DNA from: Notospermus geniculatus | Taxonomy: Eukaryota > Nemertea > Pilidiophora > Heteronemertea > Lineidae | Reading direction: 5' to 3' | Length of the DNA stretch: 64,000 bases | Assembly: GCA_002633025.1 (NCBI GenBank) | Contig: NMRB01000958.1 | Location: 128,514-192,513, forward strand | Part shown: positions 10,948 to 21,791 of the stretch, one piece after another | How positions within the stretch are numbered: position 1 is the stretch's first letter | Layout: every line of letters starts with the position of its first letter | Program-made: the position numbers and the translations under genes | Notes under the pieces: generated by a model | Told to the model about the DNA's origin: nothing | The model's input: only the letters and a program-made list of their open reading frames with translations | Databases searched by the model: none

Positions 10948-11491
10948 TTAATTCGCGTTTTTGCTTTCAAGACGACGAATGGAACACAGTCCATAGAAGA
11001 TGCTCTTGGCGGTCTTCTGGTAAAAATCGATCGAAAATGCTATAGATTAAGAAATGCAAGCTGTAATTCATGGTGCCGAATAATACACTTAAGCGACTGA
11101 CTCTGAATACTGTCCTCAGTTGGGAATTTGAGACAGTTCCACCGGTGAGGAATACTAGTTTGAGTATTCGGAAATATGTCCAGGTAATCACCGGTGGACT
11201 GGCGGAGATGACGTATAGCCAAGAAATAGCCATGTGGTTCCAGATGCATCGTAGTTCCTTTTCGGACATCTCTCGTCTGATCCCTGTGGCCCTTGTGGCA
11301 CGCCACATTGCAAGAGAAAGAAAAACGTTGAGGAGCAGAATCGCCTGGCAGGGGAAAAAATTGTTGATAAAAAATTGTACCATCCCGTAGGGCTCCCTCC
11401 TGCTCTCTTGCCCTGCTGAGTAGGTAGGCATGTGGATGGCCATGGGTGGGTCATCGACACGGAACTGGACGTAGGCCTTGGCTATTTTCAA
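10948..11491 (-). pseudogene. GPCR family: C-terminal half fused to foreign sequence
   Basis: The minus strand from about 11393 to 10948 encodes TM5 through TM7 of the receptor (FFINNFFPC, EKELRCIWN, VISASPPVI, NYSLHFLIY). A base insertion near 11036 shifts the tail frame, so the open frame stops at 10967. On its 5' side the frame continues into about 37 unrelated codons (AKAYVQFRVDDPP, then MPTYSAGQESRREPYG), giving a chimeric 174-codon frame that starts at 11491. TGTACAG at the far end could be a splice acceptor. I do not recognise the foreign part. This is most simply a truncated pseudogene. Confidence 0.7.
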
Positions 11492-11747
11492 TTCTGATTT
11501 CTGTACATCATCAGGCCTAGGCCTACTTTGTTGGTATGGTTACAGGCAAGACCATGCCTAGGCGCCCAGGCCTGCCGCCTGGTCCGTGCATTTTTATGCA
11601 CACAGTCACAGTCTCTGGTGGTGGTGACTGACAAGACTGGTCAGGTGGTGTGCATACTAGGCCTACTGTGCACAGATGACTCTCCATGTGTTTCGAGTGT
11701 TTCGCCCCCACTATTCTTAAATGCATAATATCATAGACACTACATGC

Positions 11748-11797
11748 TTTCGCTGCTTTAAGAGAGAACGTAGCGTTTCTCTCTTAAAGCAGCGAAA
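11748..11797. repeat. Short perfect hairpin
   Basis: TTTCGCTGCTTTAAGAGAGA pairs exactly with TCTCTCTTAAAGCAGCGAAA across a short loop. Confidence 0.85.
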
Positions 11798-11805
11798 CGA
11801 AAGTA

Positions 11806-11873
11806 CAGTGGAACCCCTCTAAATCGACCACCCATGGGACCGGAGCCAACTGGTCTATTTAGAGGGGTGGTCA
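11806..11873 (+). mobile_element. Left end of a pogo/Tc1-like element running into the gap
   Basis: After a TA, CAGTGGAACCCCTCTAAAT begins, with an internal inverted match (TATTTAGAGGGG). The same terminal word bounds 28525-28702. The remainder lies in the assembly gap. Confidence 0.55.
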
Positions 11874-12522
11874 NNNNNNNNNNNNNNNNNNNNNNNNNNN
11901 NNNNNNNNNNNNNNNNNNNNNNNNNNNNNNNNNNNNNNNNNNNNNNNNNNNNNNNNNNNNNNNNNNNNNNNNNNNNNNNNNNNNNNNNNNNNNNNNNNNN
12001 NNNNNNNNNNNNNNNNNNNNNNNNNNNNNNNNNNNNNNNNNNNNNNNNNNNNNNNNNNNNNNNNNNNNNNNNNNNNNNNNNNNNNNNNNNNNNNNNNNNN
12101 NNNNNNNNNNNNNNNNNNNNNNNNNNNNNNNNNNNNNNNNNNNNNNNNNNNNNNNNNNNNNNNNNNNNNNNNNNNNNNNNNNNNNNNNNNNNNNNNNNNN
12201 NNNNNNNNNNNNNNNNNNNNNNNNNNNNNNNNNNNNNNNNNNNNNNNNNNNNNNNNNNNNNNNNNNNNNNNNNNNNNNNNNNNNNNNNNNNNNNNNNNNN
12301 NNNNNNNNNNNNNNNNNNNNNNNNNNNNNNNNNNNNNNNNNNNNNNNNNNNNNNNNNNNNNNNNNNNNNNNNNNNNNNNNNNNNNNNNNNNNNNNNNNNN
12401 NNNNNNNNNNNNNNNNNNNNNNNNNNNNNNNNNNNNNNNNNNNNNNNNNNNNNNNNNNNNNNNNNNNNNNNNNNNNNNNNNNNNNNNNNNNNNNNNNNNN
12501 NNNNNNNNNNNNNNNNNNNNNN
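11874..12522. other. Assembly gap (Ns)
   Basis: A run of 649 unknown bases. It hides the 5' part of the LINE to the right and the rest of the element to the left. Confidence 1.
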
Positions 12523-13845
12523 TGGTGTTGCTAGACCTTTCCGCGGCCTTCGACACCATCGATCATGACATTCTCATGAACAGGCTACGAACTCGGTTTG
12601 GCATTTGTGACAAGGCCTACGATTGGATTAATTCCTTTCTTCGAGGAAGAACTCAGAGAGTGTCAGTGCGGTCGGTGGTGTCGAAGGACCATCCCCTTGA
12701 ATTCGGTGTTCCCCAGGGTTCGGTCCTTGGACCAGTCCTGTTCGCCCTGTACATGACTCCAGTCGAAGACATCATCACCCGCCATGGTCTTAATGCAGTA
12801 ATCTACGCTGACGATACCCAGCTCTATATCGTCTGCGACTCCCGAACGGACTCTAGCACGATAGGTCGCATTGAGGCCTGTATTGATGAGATCCGTCATT
12901 GGATGCGAGTGAATCTGCTTGCACTCAATGACGAGAAGACCGAAATTATCAGATTCTCATCACGGACCAAGGATGTGGGTCTGCGGGTTGTCGCGAGCGA
13001 TGTTCGAGTTGGCGAGGTGTATGTCTCACCGTCAGCTACCGTCCGTGACCTGGGGGTGATGATTGACTCGGCTGGACTCATGGACGATCAGATCAAAAGT
13101 GTGTGTAGCGGGGCTTCTCACTCACTGTGGCGTATAGGTAAAATCCGGCATTTGTTAGATCAAGCCAGCACTGAGAAATTGGTGCATGGCTTCGTGACAT
13201 CAAAGCTGGACTATTGCAACAGTTTATTTCATGGACTTCCTGACTATAAGATCAAAAAACTTCAGCATATTCAGAATGCCGCTGCTCGACTGGTTACCCG
13301 TAGGAAGCTGGAGCGTCATGCAAACATGACGCCCATTCTCAAAGAGCTCCATTGGCTCCCGGTCGAGATGCGGATTCGTTTCAAAATTCTAGGTATAATT
13401 TTCAAGTTGATACGCCACAGTGAGTCAGCGCCTTGCTACCTCACTGACATCATTCAAGTTGAAACCCCTGCATATCAGACTAGGAGTAGTACGGCAGTTA
13501 AGTTGGTCCCCTTTTCCTACAAGTCTCACGGAAAGTCAACTAGTCAGCAGTACGGTGACCGGGCCCTTAGTGTGGCGACACCGAAGTTGTGGAATAGTCT
13601 TATTACTAGTCTCAGGTCGTTGACACGCTTTAGTCAATTCAGATCTCAACTGAAAACATACCTGTTTAAAAAGCATTATAAGTAAATCCTAGTCATTCAA
13701 TTACATGTATTTATCAGTAAATCAAATGTAGATTTTAATTTTTGATTTTTATTACAATTAATATGTTTTATGTGTAAAGACGGTTGAGACATTAGTGTAA
13801 CGGTCTTAAAACAATAAATATTATTATTATTAAATATTATTATTA
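12523..13845 (+). mobile_element. 5'-truncated CR1/L2-like non-LTR retrotransposon
   Basis: The reverse transcriptase coding region is followed by a ~125 bp 3' UTR and an ATT-rich tail (13812-13845). Such microsatellite tails are typical of CR1/L2/Rex-type LINEs. The tail abuts a GPCR fragment at 13846. Confidence 0.85.
12525..13685 (+). CDS. LINE reverse transcriptase, C-terminal part (386 codons)
   Basis: This is the open C-terminal portion of a retrotransposon ORF2 product that would copy element RNA at a nicked target. The fingers/palm motif LLDLSAAFDTIDHDI is at residues 2-16, GVPQGSVLGP at 61-70 and the catalytic YADD at 94-97. The LHWLPVEMRIRFKI and YGDRALSVATPKLWNSL blocks near the C-terminus are usual in CR1/L2 proteins. 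No stop or frameshift occurs to 13685. The endonuclease and N-terminus are missing; the frame begins at the gap edge, so the first methionine is not a true start. The intact frame suggests recent activity. Confidence 0.9.
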   Translation: MLLDLSAAFDTIDHDILMNRLRTRFGICDKAYDWINSFLRGRTQRVSVRSVVSKDHPLEFGVPQGSVLGPVLFALYMTPVEDIITRHGLNAVIYADDTQLYIVCDSRTDSSTIGRIEACIDEIRHWMRVNLLALNDEKTEIIRFSSRTKDVGLRVVASDVRVGEVYVSPSATVRDLGVMIDSAGLMDDQIKSVCSGASHSLWRIGKIRHLLDQASTEKLVHGFVTSKLDYCNSLFHGLPDYKIKKLQHIQNAAARLVTRRKLERHANMTPILKELHWLPVEMRIRFKILGIIFKLIRHSESAPCYLTDIIQVETPAYQTRSSTAVKLVPFSYKSHGKSTSQQYGDRALSVATPKLWNSLITSLRSLTRFSQFRSQLKTYLFKKHYK

Positions 13846-14112
13846 GATTAAGAAATTCAGGCTGTATTTAATGGTGCAGAATAACACACTTTAGCGACTG
13901 ACTGTGAATACTGTACTCAGTTGGGATTTTGAGACAGTTCCACCGGTGTGGAATGCTAGTATGAGTATATGGAAATATGTCTAGCTGATCACTTGTGGAC
14001 TGGCGGAGACGACGTACAGGCAAGAAATAGCCAGGAGGTTCCAGATGCATCGTTGTTCCTTTTCAAAAATATCTCGTCTGACTCCTGTGGCGCTTGTGGC
14101 ACGCCACATCGA
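13846..14112 (-). pseudogene. GPCR family: TM5-TM7 fragment
   Basis: The sequence matches the receptor from the conserved NYSL region back through ICL3 (CACGCCACA at 14100). It is cut on the right within TM5. It sits immediately 3' of the LINE tail, so the retrotransposon landed in or beside a receptor copy. Confidence 0.75.
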
Positions 14113-14749
14113 TTCATCAAGGATTAGGCCTAGGGCCTATGTACGTAATGTGAAATTATTTACCACTTCCCACCCAATTAAGCACAGTGGGTTTTAACGG
14201 TCAGAAAGAGCAAAAAAAGATAGTACTACAGGGTGTTTTAAAAAAGTATACATTTAGAAAATTGTCTCCCAGATAGTAGTTTTATTATTTTCAGAAATCT
14301 CTTATCTGGTTTCAGTAGACCTTGGTCTCTTCCTTTGTTTGCCATCATATCAACCATTATCGGTTCCGCATGAGCGAGCACAGGCGATTTACTTGTTCCC
14401 AATTTGAAATGGCTTGCGCACGGATGTGAAAGGGTTAAAACAGAATTACTCACCGTGGTTGTAAAATGTACAATAGAGTAGGCCTAGTATGGTTCCATTC
14501 GCAATCTTTTCTTTAGGAGCATAGAACAACAATAAGTTAAAAACATCGCTTAGGAATTGTGCAAATTAGAAGAAGTTCGTTAAATCAATACAAATTTTAT
14601 TATTATAGCCAGGCAAGTGTTCATCAGATGAAACAGTCTGGTGTCAGTCACGGTGTGCTGCAACAATACATATATCCAAAGAACGAGAAAGCACAAAAAT
14701 TGACAAACAAAATGATAAATACTGGGCAATACTCGGTCTTTTCTGGTCT
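14113..14749. other. No gene seen
   Basis: Only short chance frames; AGGGTGTTTTAAAA at 14231 resembles a transposon end but has no visible partner. Confidence 0.4.
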
Positions 14750-14913
14750 CTCCAACTAACCTCCCTATAAAGGACACCTTCGGGTTGTCCTCAATTGAGA
14801 GGTGTCCTCATATCGAGGTCAAAATAACAGAAATGACCAGTTTGGCACTGGTTGGTGTCCTTAATAGAGAGGTGTCCTCCTGGCAGAGGTGTCCGCTAAG
14901 GAAGGTTCCACTG
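14750..14913. repeat. pogo/Tc1-like MITE (CAGTGGAACC class)
   Basis: The right end reads GGTTCCACTG followed by TA. Internally it carries the repeated GAGAGGTGTCCT words of the complete element at 28525-28702. The left end is eroded. Confidence 0.65.
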
Positions 14914-15015
14914 TATTTTTCGATCGTCAAACTTAGAACCGCTGTCAGAATGTAGTACAGTACCTATTTAGTAAGAAGCCTATTGGACTGAACTGCGGTG
15001 TGTAGTCCATGGTTT

Positions 15016-15573
15016 GAGGAGCCCGGTGGTGTTGTGGTTCGGGTCTCCGACTAACGGTCAGAGGATCACGGTTTCGCATCCCACCGGGCGCGAGACTTTG
15101 GGCAAGTCTCTTTGCCTCACAGACCTCTCGCCACCCAGGTTTATAAATGGGTAGACCTGCCGGTCGGAAATGCTCCATTGTAGCGCTGAATGAGCAGCTC
15201 ATCTGAGTTGGACAGACCGAGGTTAAAGTGTAAAGTCGGATGGTTATCTCTACACTGTAAAAAATGGAATAGTTCCCGCGGGTAAATTTTTCCAATGCCA
15301 TCGGCAATTTCGATTTTACCACAGAAAAGGGTAATATTTGCTCAAAAGCGCTGGTCAATATTACCTATCCGTGGGTATTCTCAGGCACCTTCCTTATTAT
15401 AGGGGTAATGTTTACCTGGAACCGTGGGTAAAACTGGGGACAAGCTTACTACCAATTTACCTACGAGAATATAGGTAGTAAGCTTGTCCCCAGTTTTACC
15501 CACGGTTCCAGGTAAACATTACCCCCTACCCCCTAGTTGATATCAGACTATAAACCCAAACTCTAACTTTTTT
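15016..15573 (+). mobile_element. tRNA-derived SINE, split by an inserted hairpin
   Basis: A tRNA-like head (GAGGAGCCCGGTGGTG with A-box-like GTTGTGGTTCGGG and degenerate B box GGTTTCGCATCC) is followed by a body shared with the SINE at 27410-27706 (GACTTTGGGCAAGTCTC, TGAATGAGCAGCTCATCTGA). The match stops near 15254 and resumes at 15534 (GATATCAGACTATAAACCC), so 15255-15533 is an insertion. Confidence 0.8.
15255..15533. repeat. Hairpin element nested in the SINE
   Basis: Arms of about 52 bp pair almost perfectly: GGGGTAATGTTTACCTGG (15401 on) with CCAGGTAAACATTACCCC (ending about 15527), through ACTGGGGACAAGCTTACTAC. The left portion starts CACTGTAAAAAATGGA. Confidence 0.8.
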
Positions 15574-16018
15574 ATGATCCTGCAGGGTTGCATTTCGACT
15601 ACATTGCTGTTGAGCACACAATGATCGAAGATTCAAATTCATGAGCACTTTTGACAGCGGGGGTACGGGCAATAGAAGTAATAGCCCTCCCATACACTAC
15701 GAAGTACATGTTAGAGTACAGTCATTTTTGCCATCAGCATAATTGTTCTATGCGTTGGCAATCCCGTACCCAGAGTTCAACGTTGCCACATTAAACTCTG
15801 GAAATGCCTAGCCCGGTACTACTTTTGCACAGTGCAATGCATTGTTCAAAGCGATGATTTTCTGACCGTTGCACAAGCATACTGCGTAGGGATTCGAAAG
15901 AGTTCGTACTCTGTTCCTTACTAAAACACTGAATACCCAACGGAATGTTAAAGTGGTTGTATTTTTACCCATACTGGAACAAATTGTAATTTTTGGTACG
16001 ATTACTTCATCAAAATAA

Positions 16019-16919
16019 TTGATAAAATTGATGAGCACAAGAATCTTAGCCAAGGAACGATGGTGGCGACATCTTCAGATTGATGCGTTGGTTGTATTGA
16101 TATTTGTCTCCAAAAAGATGGTAGGACGGTCGGCGTTCTTCAGGCTTTTAGACGATGTTTCTATCAATAATACCAATCTGGCTACCTTTCACCCATTATC
16201 AAAGTTTGAATGCTGTTTGAAATGCATTACACTATCATCCTGTATGACTATTATGTATATCTCGGTCGGAGTGATTTGCAAACTCAGCAGTTTGCACACT
16301 CGACTTTTTACCGACGAAAAAGACGGAAATATGGGCCAAGTATACACTAGATGTGGAAAAAGGGTAAGTGATGAAATTTTCGATGTCATAAAGATAACCC
16401 CTTGAGTCGAGGAGGAAAATTTGTCGCCCTACAATTGATCTGCCCTGACCAGTCAATTCAGTTTGTTGTTGCCATGCCTCCAAGACAAGGACACAGCGAA
16501 TTAATTCAGTGCCATTGATTATCACATACGATTTACCACTACTCGAATGAAACGAATTTTTTTACAAATATAGATGGTTGGTGTAGAGAAAGACTGACGT
16601 GGTATTTAGAAACGTTCAGATCTTATTGCAAATGTTAAATATCGATGACTATAAAACTAACAGCAGCAGCCAGTCCACAAACAGAAACATCTGGTTGAAA
16701 ACAACTTACCATAGCGAACTTCGTCAAGGGTTTCTGCGGAACGATATCACAACCATTGGTAGTCAAAATGTTTATGACCTGATGGGGAACATCCCCACCG
16801 AAAAACTAATTGGGATACCACAGGGACTCCTAGTGGGACATGACCAAGATTTTTTTGTACTGGATGACTGGGATCCCACTTGGATTCCCTATGGTCTTAG
16901 TGTGAAAACGTCATAGTGT
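16019..16919 (+). CDS. Probable secreted PAN/apple-domain protein, two exons
   Basis: The first exon (16019-16363) encodes a hydrophobic stretch (ALVVLIFV, residues 23-30) that could be a signal peptide. A PAN/apple-like module follows, with cysteines at 65, 66, 69, 75, 87 and 112 (FECCLKC, SSCMT, ICKL). It ends at a good GTAAGT donor in phase 0. A phase-0 acceptor (GTGTAG at 16581-16586) would join it to a second exon 16587-16919 that ends LDDWDPTWIPYGLSVKTS and a stop. PAN modules mediate protein or sugar binding outside the cell. The start codon is uncertain and the acceptor has a weak pyrimidine tract. The second exon's fold is not recognised. It lies within the receptor array on the opposite strand. 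Confidence 0.45.
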
Positions 16920-17489
16920 GAGGATTCTTAAGGGCTAGGTCCACTCACCAAATTTTCCAAGCCCACTTTTCTGAAATGTCAAATATCTTTAAAACACTAC
17001 AGTCTTTTTACTTTGCATCTACACCAAAATTATCAGACGGACAGTGCAACAACTAAAACGACAAATTAGTTTGTGGTCGATCCACTCATTAGCTGAAACA
17101 AAGGGTACAGCTTTCGGTACATAATGCCGCCTTATTACAAAGAATCAAGAGACTATCTTCTGTATACCAGTAACTTTGGTTTGTACCTACACGTTAATGA
17201 AGCCAGAATTCCACAATTCGTTTTCATTGTTGAGAAAATCTCATTTTTGTGAAAATTTTCTCAAGCTATGCCCTTTATTGGAGGTTTGACCATTCCAGAC
17301 ATGAGCAATAACAACAATTGACTGAGGATGGTAATTCAATGGGCTTGTATTGTGGACCCAAGCAGTCCTGGAATTCTATTCAAATGTCAGGTATGCCAGG
17401 GAGGCTTACATCATAATGCCACTGTACATTCTGAATAGGAGTGGGCCTACCAGTATGCAGTGCATTGAGTTCAGAGGGTTTAGTCCACC
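16920..17489. other. No gene seen
   Basis: AT-rich intergenic DNA with no motif or hairpin that I can support. Confidence 0.4.
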
Positions 17490-18398
17490 ATGACAGTGGA
17501 TGACAGCTAGTAAGCTCAAACTCAACGATCTTAAGACAGAATTCCTTTGTTCTCCGCTCGCCGCACCAGAGTCGTGTTTGTACTGACACAGTCACTCTTA
17601 GAATTGGGGATGTTTCTATTCGCCCTACCACAGAGGCCAGAAATCTTGGTTTCTGCTTTGACCATGAACTTACTTTCCACAAGCAAATTTCCAATGTTGT
17701 GTTAGCGGGTTATTTCCATCTCAGGAAAATAGCATCTGTTAAGAAGATTCTTCCACAGCCCCTTCTTACTACTCTAGTCTTGTCCATGCCTTCATTACTT
17801 CACGCCTTGATTTCTGTAACGCCCTTTACTTTGGCTTACCAGAATACGAAATTTACCGCTTACAGAAACTTCAAAATCAAGCCGCTAGACTTCTGACCAA
17901 CACAAAGAAACGGGCTCATATCAAACCAGTCTTGAAAGACCTCCACTGGCTCCCGGTAAAAGAGCGCATTAAATTCAAGCTTTTAACGTTTGCTTTCAGG
18001 GCTGTGGACGGCACAGTCCTGAGTATCTCCACCTTAGGAAAAAAGCTCATGCTCGGCAAACCAGAGGCAACAACAACAGAGGTGCTTAACTGGCAGTTTG
18101 CCAGTAAAAAGTCAGCTGGAGATCGGGCATTTAGGGTCTATGCTCCACAGCTCTGGAACGCGCTAACTGTTGATATCCGGGGCGCCCGTGACTTCCAACT
18201 TTTTAAGAGGCTTTTAAAGACATATCTTTTTAAACAATGTTTTACTTGATCACCCATTGTTTTATTCTATTTTCCCTTATTGTCTTAACATTGTCTTATC
18301 ATTATATTATTTCTTAATATTCTAGAACTCTCTTTGTAAAGCGCCGCTGACAATTCACTTTAAAGCGGCGCTATAGAAATAATTCATTATTATTATTA
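17490..18398 (+). mobile_element. Decayed CR1/L2-like LINE 3' end
   Basis: Frameshifted reverse-transcriptase C-terminus: RPTTEARNLGFCFDHE, then QNQAARLLTN, then LHWLPVKERIKFKLLTFAFR (17938 on) and GDRAFRVYAPQLWNAL, with several stops between. The 3' UTR (GCGCCGCTGACAATTC, AAAGCGGCGCTATAGAAATA) ends in an ATT tail at 18385-18398. It is a different subfamily from the LINE at 12.5 kb. Confidence 0.85.
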
Positions 18399-18483
18399 GT
18401 CTAGAAACCCTTTGCTTAGGACTGACATTCAAGCTGAAAATTATATTGAGAAAAATAAGCATTTTCATCAGTTTTCAAAACAA

Positions 18484-19441
18484 TGTAATTCATGGTGCTG
18501 AATAACCCACTTAAGCGACTGACTGTGAATACTGTCCTCAGTTGGGAATTTGAGACAGTTCCACCGGTGAGGAATGCTAGTTTGAGTATTCGGAAATATG
18601 TCCAGGAAATCACCGGTGGACTCGCAGAGATGACGTATAGCCAAGAAATAGCCATGAGGTTCCAGATGCATCGTAGTTCCTTTTCGGACATCTCTCGTCT
18701 GACCCCTGTGGCCCTTGTGGCACGCCACATTGCAAGAGAAAGAAAAATGTTGAGGAGCAGAATCGCCAGGCAGGGGAAAAAATTGTTGATAAAAAATTGT
18801 ACCGTCCCGAGGATTATGATATCGAATTGTGACATGATATTAGGATTTAGAAAGCATGCTTTTTGTCCGCTCGGTTCCCTATACACCGCATTCAATGCAA
18901 TGGGTTTCAGGTTCCAAACGGCGGCAACACACAATAGTATAAAAATGGCCACGCTTCTTCGAGTTGGCGTTAGCAGGATTTGACCCTTTAAGGGAAATAT
19001 TATAGCGAAGCACCTTTCGGCTGAAAACAGAACTAAAATGTAACCGCTAAGGAACTGCGAAGTCTCTAGAAGAAAAGTGTGCAGTTTGCAAGTTTCATTG
19101 GAAAGTATCTGAAAGTAAAATCGCAGTGTTCCCCTCGAGATGACGGGTAGTCCATTTGCCAGCCAAAAGGTCAGTGTCAGCAGAATTAAGTTTGATGTGT
19201 CGGCGATTCATAACGGGATGAGATACTGCACCGTGGCAGTATCCTTCTTCTTACAACGAAGGAACACAACAATCGAGAATATATTGCCGAACATTCCGAG
19301 GACGAAGAAAAATGGTATTAAATATGCTGAAAATGTTTCCAAAACTCTAAGAAGGATTTGCAGCGCCGGGTCAACCGCTTCCTGGTCAGCTGAGCCCAAA
19401 AGGGAATATTCTGAACTGGTGTCAAATGTATGGTTTTCCAT
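18484..19441 (-). pseudogene. GPCR family: near full-length copy with one nonsense codon and lost tail
   Basis: The reading frame is continuous from the start (19439-19441, MENHTFDTSSEYSLLG) through TM7 except for TGA at 19208-19210. At that position the intact gene has a serine (LIPLSIAD becomes LIP L-stop-IAD). Downstream, TM2 to TM6 are intact, including SAERCFAIIF and EKELRCIWN. At MNY (TM7) the sequence breaks at about 18484 and continues into an unrelated 20-codon tail ending at 18416. Two lesions therefore inactivate it. Reading on through one TGA would give a receptor lacking the end of TM7, so function is unlikely. Confidence 0.85.
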
Positions 19442-20115
19442 GGCAGCCAGACGCCTTTATACCCAGATTTTCTGCATTGATAAAACTTCTTACATGCTTA
19501 GTTACAAATAATTACGTGGAAATTTTACCCTGCAAAGTAGGCCCAGGATCAAATTAATCCGATGCAGGCCGACATGCACACCACAAAGATTGTTCAACGA
19601 CACACAACACACAGAATACAGCGATTGCCGCAGCAAGGAAAAGTCTATACTGATGCGTTCATTCACTGTGACTGCCCCTGTCAGTGCATCAAAGGTAGCG
19701 TCGTGTTGATCCACCTTGAATAGTTCACCCTAGGTTCAGCAGCAGAAGTAACATCCAAAATGAAGATACGTGTGAGTCTCAGATGGCTGTCCGTTGTCCT
19801 CTTTCCTGTAATCTGTGAATTGTGAATCTGGCGTAGATGAATGAACGGTGGTGTTGATTTGTTACGAGTACGATTATCAGAAATGTCGAGGTTGAAGAAA
19901 TCATGCCTTTGTGAGGTAAGTGCGGTGGGCCCCCTGCACAAAAAATTACATGAGTTTATATTCCAAGAATTCGCGTGATCGTATATGTAAGCGATGGCCC
20001 TCAATATGATTTTACTGTTCTATTTTCAGTTCGTTTATTCACAGCTCCATGTCCTCGCATTACACAGGCAGTGATATTTCTGATTCACTTGAAGACTACA
20101 ATTTGTTTAGAGTGT
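19442..20115 (-). promoter_or_regulatory. GPCR-family upstream block, copy beside pseudogene
   Basis: It follows the same order of landmarks as 6941-7806 (GCATTGATAAAACTTCTTAC, CAGCGATTGCCGCAGCA, AAGTCTATACTGATGCGTTC). It is nearly identical to that copy over the first ~350 bp. Confidence 0.6.
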
Positions 20116-20117
20116 TT

Positions 20118-20700
20118 GGATTTAGAAAGCATGCTTTGTGTCCGCTCGGTTCCCTATAGACTGCATTCAATGCAATGGTTTCCAGGTTCCAAACGACAGC
20201 AACAAGAAACACCATAAAATGGCCACGCTTCTTCGAGTTAGACTGGTTCCCGGTCCCAATATCGCTAACGGATAAGGGACCGGTATTGCCTGATGTAACG
20301 ACGTAGTTGATTGGCTAGCTCTTTTTGAATTTGAATTTGTAACGTCGCAGTTGATTGGTTAGCTATTTTGGGATGTGAGGTAAGTAAGCTGTTTCTCAGT
20401 ACAGAGGGGAATCCTCTGTGACGTCATATTGTGGCAGCTTTCTGCCACAAAATGGCCGCCCAATACCGGTCCCTTTCTCCGTCAGAGCTATTTTGGGACC
20501 GGGAACCAGTCTACTTTAAGGCAAATATTATAGAGAAGCACCTTTCGGCTGAAAACAGAACTAAAATGTAACCGCTAAGGAAGTGCACAATCTCTAGAAG
20601 AAAAGCGTGCAGTTTGCAAGTTTCATTAGAAAGTATCTGAAAATAAAATCGCAGTGTTCCCCTCGAGATGTCGGGTAGTCCATTTGCCAGCCAAGAATTG
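20118..20700 (-). pseudogene. GPCR family: TM2-TM5 fragment disrupted by a MITE
   Basis: Right part (20515-20695): LANGLPDISRGTLRFYF, ETCKLHAFLL and SAERCFSIIFALK on the minus strand. Left part (20118-20239): the following ECL2/TM4 segment (from TTAGAAAGCATGCTTTG). The two are separated by the foldback at 20241-20511, with about 20 bp of receptor sequence missing at the site. Both outer ends are truncated. Confidence 0.85.
20241..20511. repeat. 271 bp TIR MITE inserted in a GPCR pseudogene
   Basis: Terminal inverted repeats GACTGGTTCCCGGTCCCA / TGGGACCGGGAACCAGTC, plus an inner pair GGGACCGGTATTG / CAATACCGGTCCC. TA lies at both borders (TTA before, TAC after). No coding capacity. Confidence 0.9.
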
Positions 20701-21791
20701 AAATTTGTACGATAAACAGAGAAATCCTCTTCTTTAAGCAGGTAAAATTTCAGAAAATTCCATTTGATTTGGTGGTTAATGAAATACGCAGTGTTTAATT
20801 TCAATGTGGTACGTTTTGCACCTCCTGACATTTGTTTCAGTCTGGCATAAAAATTTTTGACATGTGATTTTGATTTCTTCGTCATGTCAAAATTGTTCGA
20901 TAATTAGGGCTGAATTGTTTACAATAAATTGGTAATATCCGTATATTTGCATGTCTAAAATATCAAGAGTGCAGCTTGCAGAATGTTAAATTTATTGGAA
21001 AATCCTTAGGGGGCCATTTTTTGGGCCACACGATATATGTTCAACGATCACAGGAACCTGCCTATAGGAGTGCATATGTTAGCCTGAGCGAAGATTTAGG
21101 ACCTATAACCCGACAACGGACATAAAATTAATGGGCGTTCCATTAGACTGCATAACATATTTGACTTGAAATGAACAGGATTGTCCCACAACACAAGGTA
21201 TCTGACGAAAATTTGAACAAAAAGTGTATTTCAAGAGGGCACAACCATGAAAGAACCCTGAACAACCTCATACTCAGGTTCCGTACGGATCTATATTAGT
21301 CTATCAGATTCTGTCACTTGGACGGCGTCTCTTGATATGTCTCGTTTGAACGCCCGAGACTGAATACAGTGGCGCCGCTAAACAGGCCGGTAGACTATCA
21401 TTTCCCTGGAGGTACTTCGGTGGGTGTTTGCACTTCTGTATGACCATACTGCGGCAATGCAGCTTTAAAGATGTCGAATCAGCTGGCAGTATATTTGTCT
21501 CTCTATCCTCTCAGACAGGTTTACACCTACAATTTTGCTACGTTTAATCGAGCGGTACGAGTAATAGGAGCTGTGAGCGAGTTGACCACTAGGTGTCACT
21601 ACGGCCCAATTCAGTGCGTATAGCCGACCCATTCATTCTTGACTGAGCACCACTCACGTGAATTTTCCTGTGTATTGGTCCGCTAGAACATCTGTTGGCA
21701 ATACGCGCGGCTGACTGCTCCTATTGATTCAAAGGTTGCTTTTATGAAATGAAGCCACAAATTCTCGTTGATCGATTTGACGACAGGAAAT
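20701..21791. other. No gene seen
   Basis: No exon, hairpin or tandem repeat could be supported in this stretch. Confidence 0.4.

Noticed and set aside
11834-12568. Long open frames across the first run of Ns
   Set aside because: They consist almost entirely of unknown residues; the gap length is not evidence of coding.
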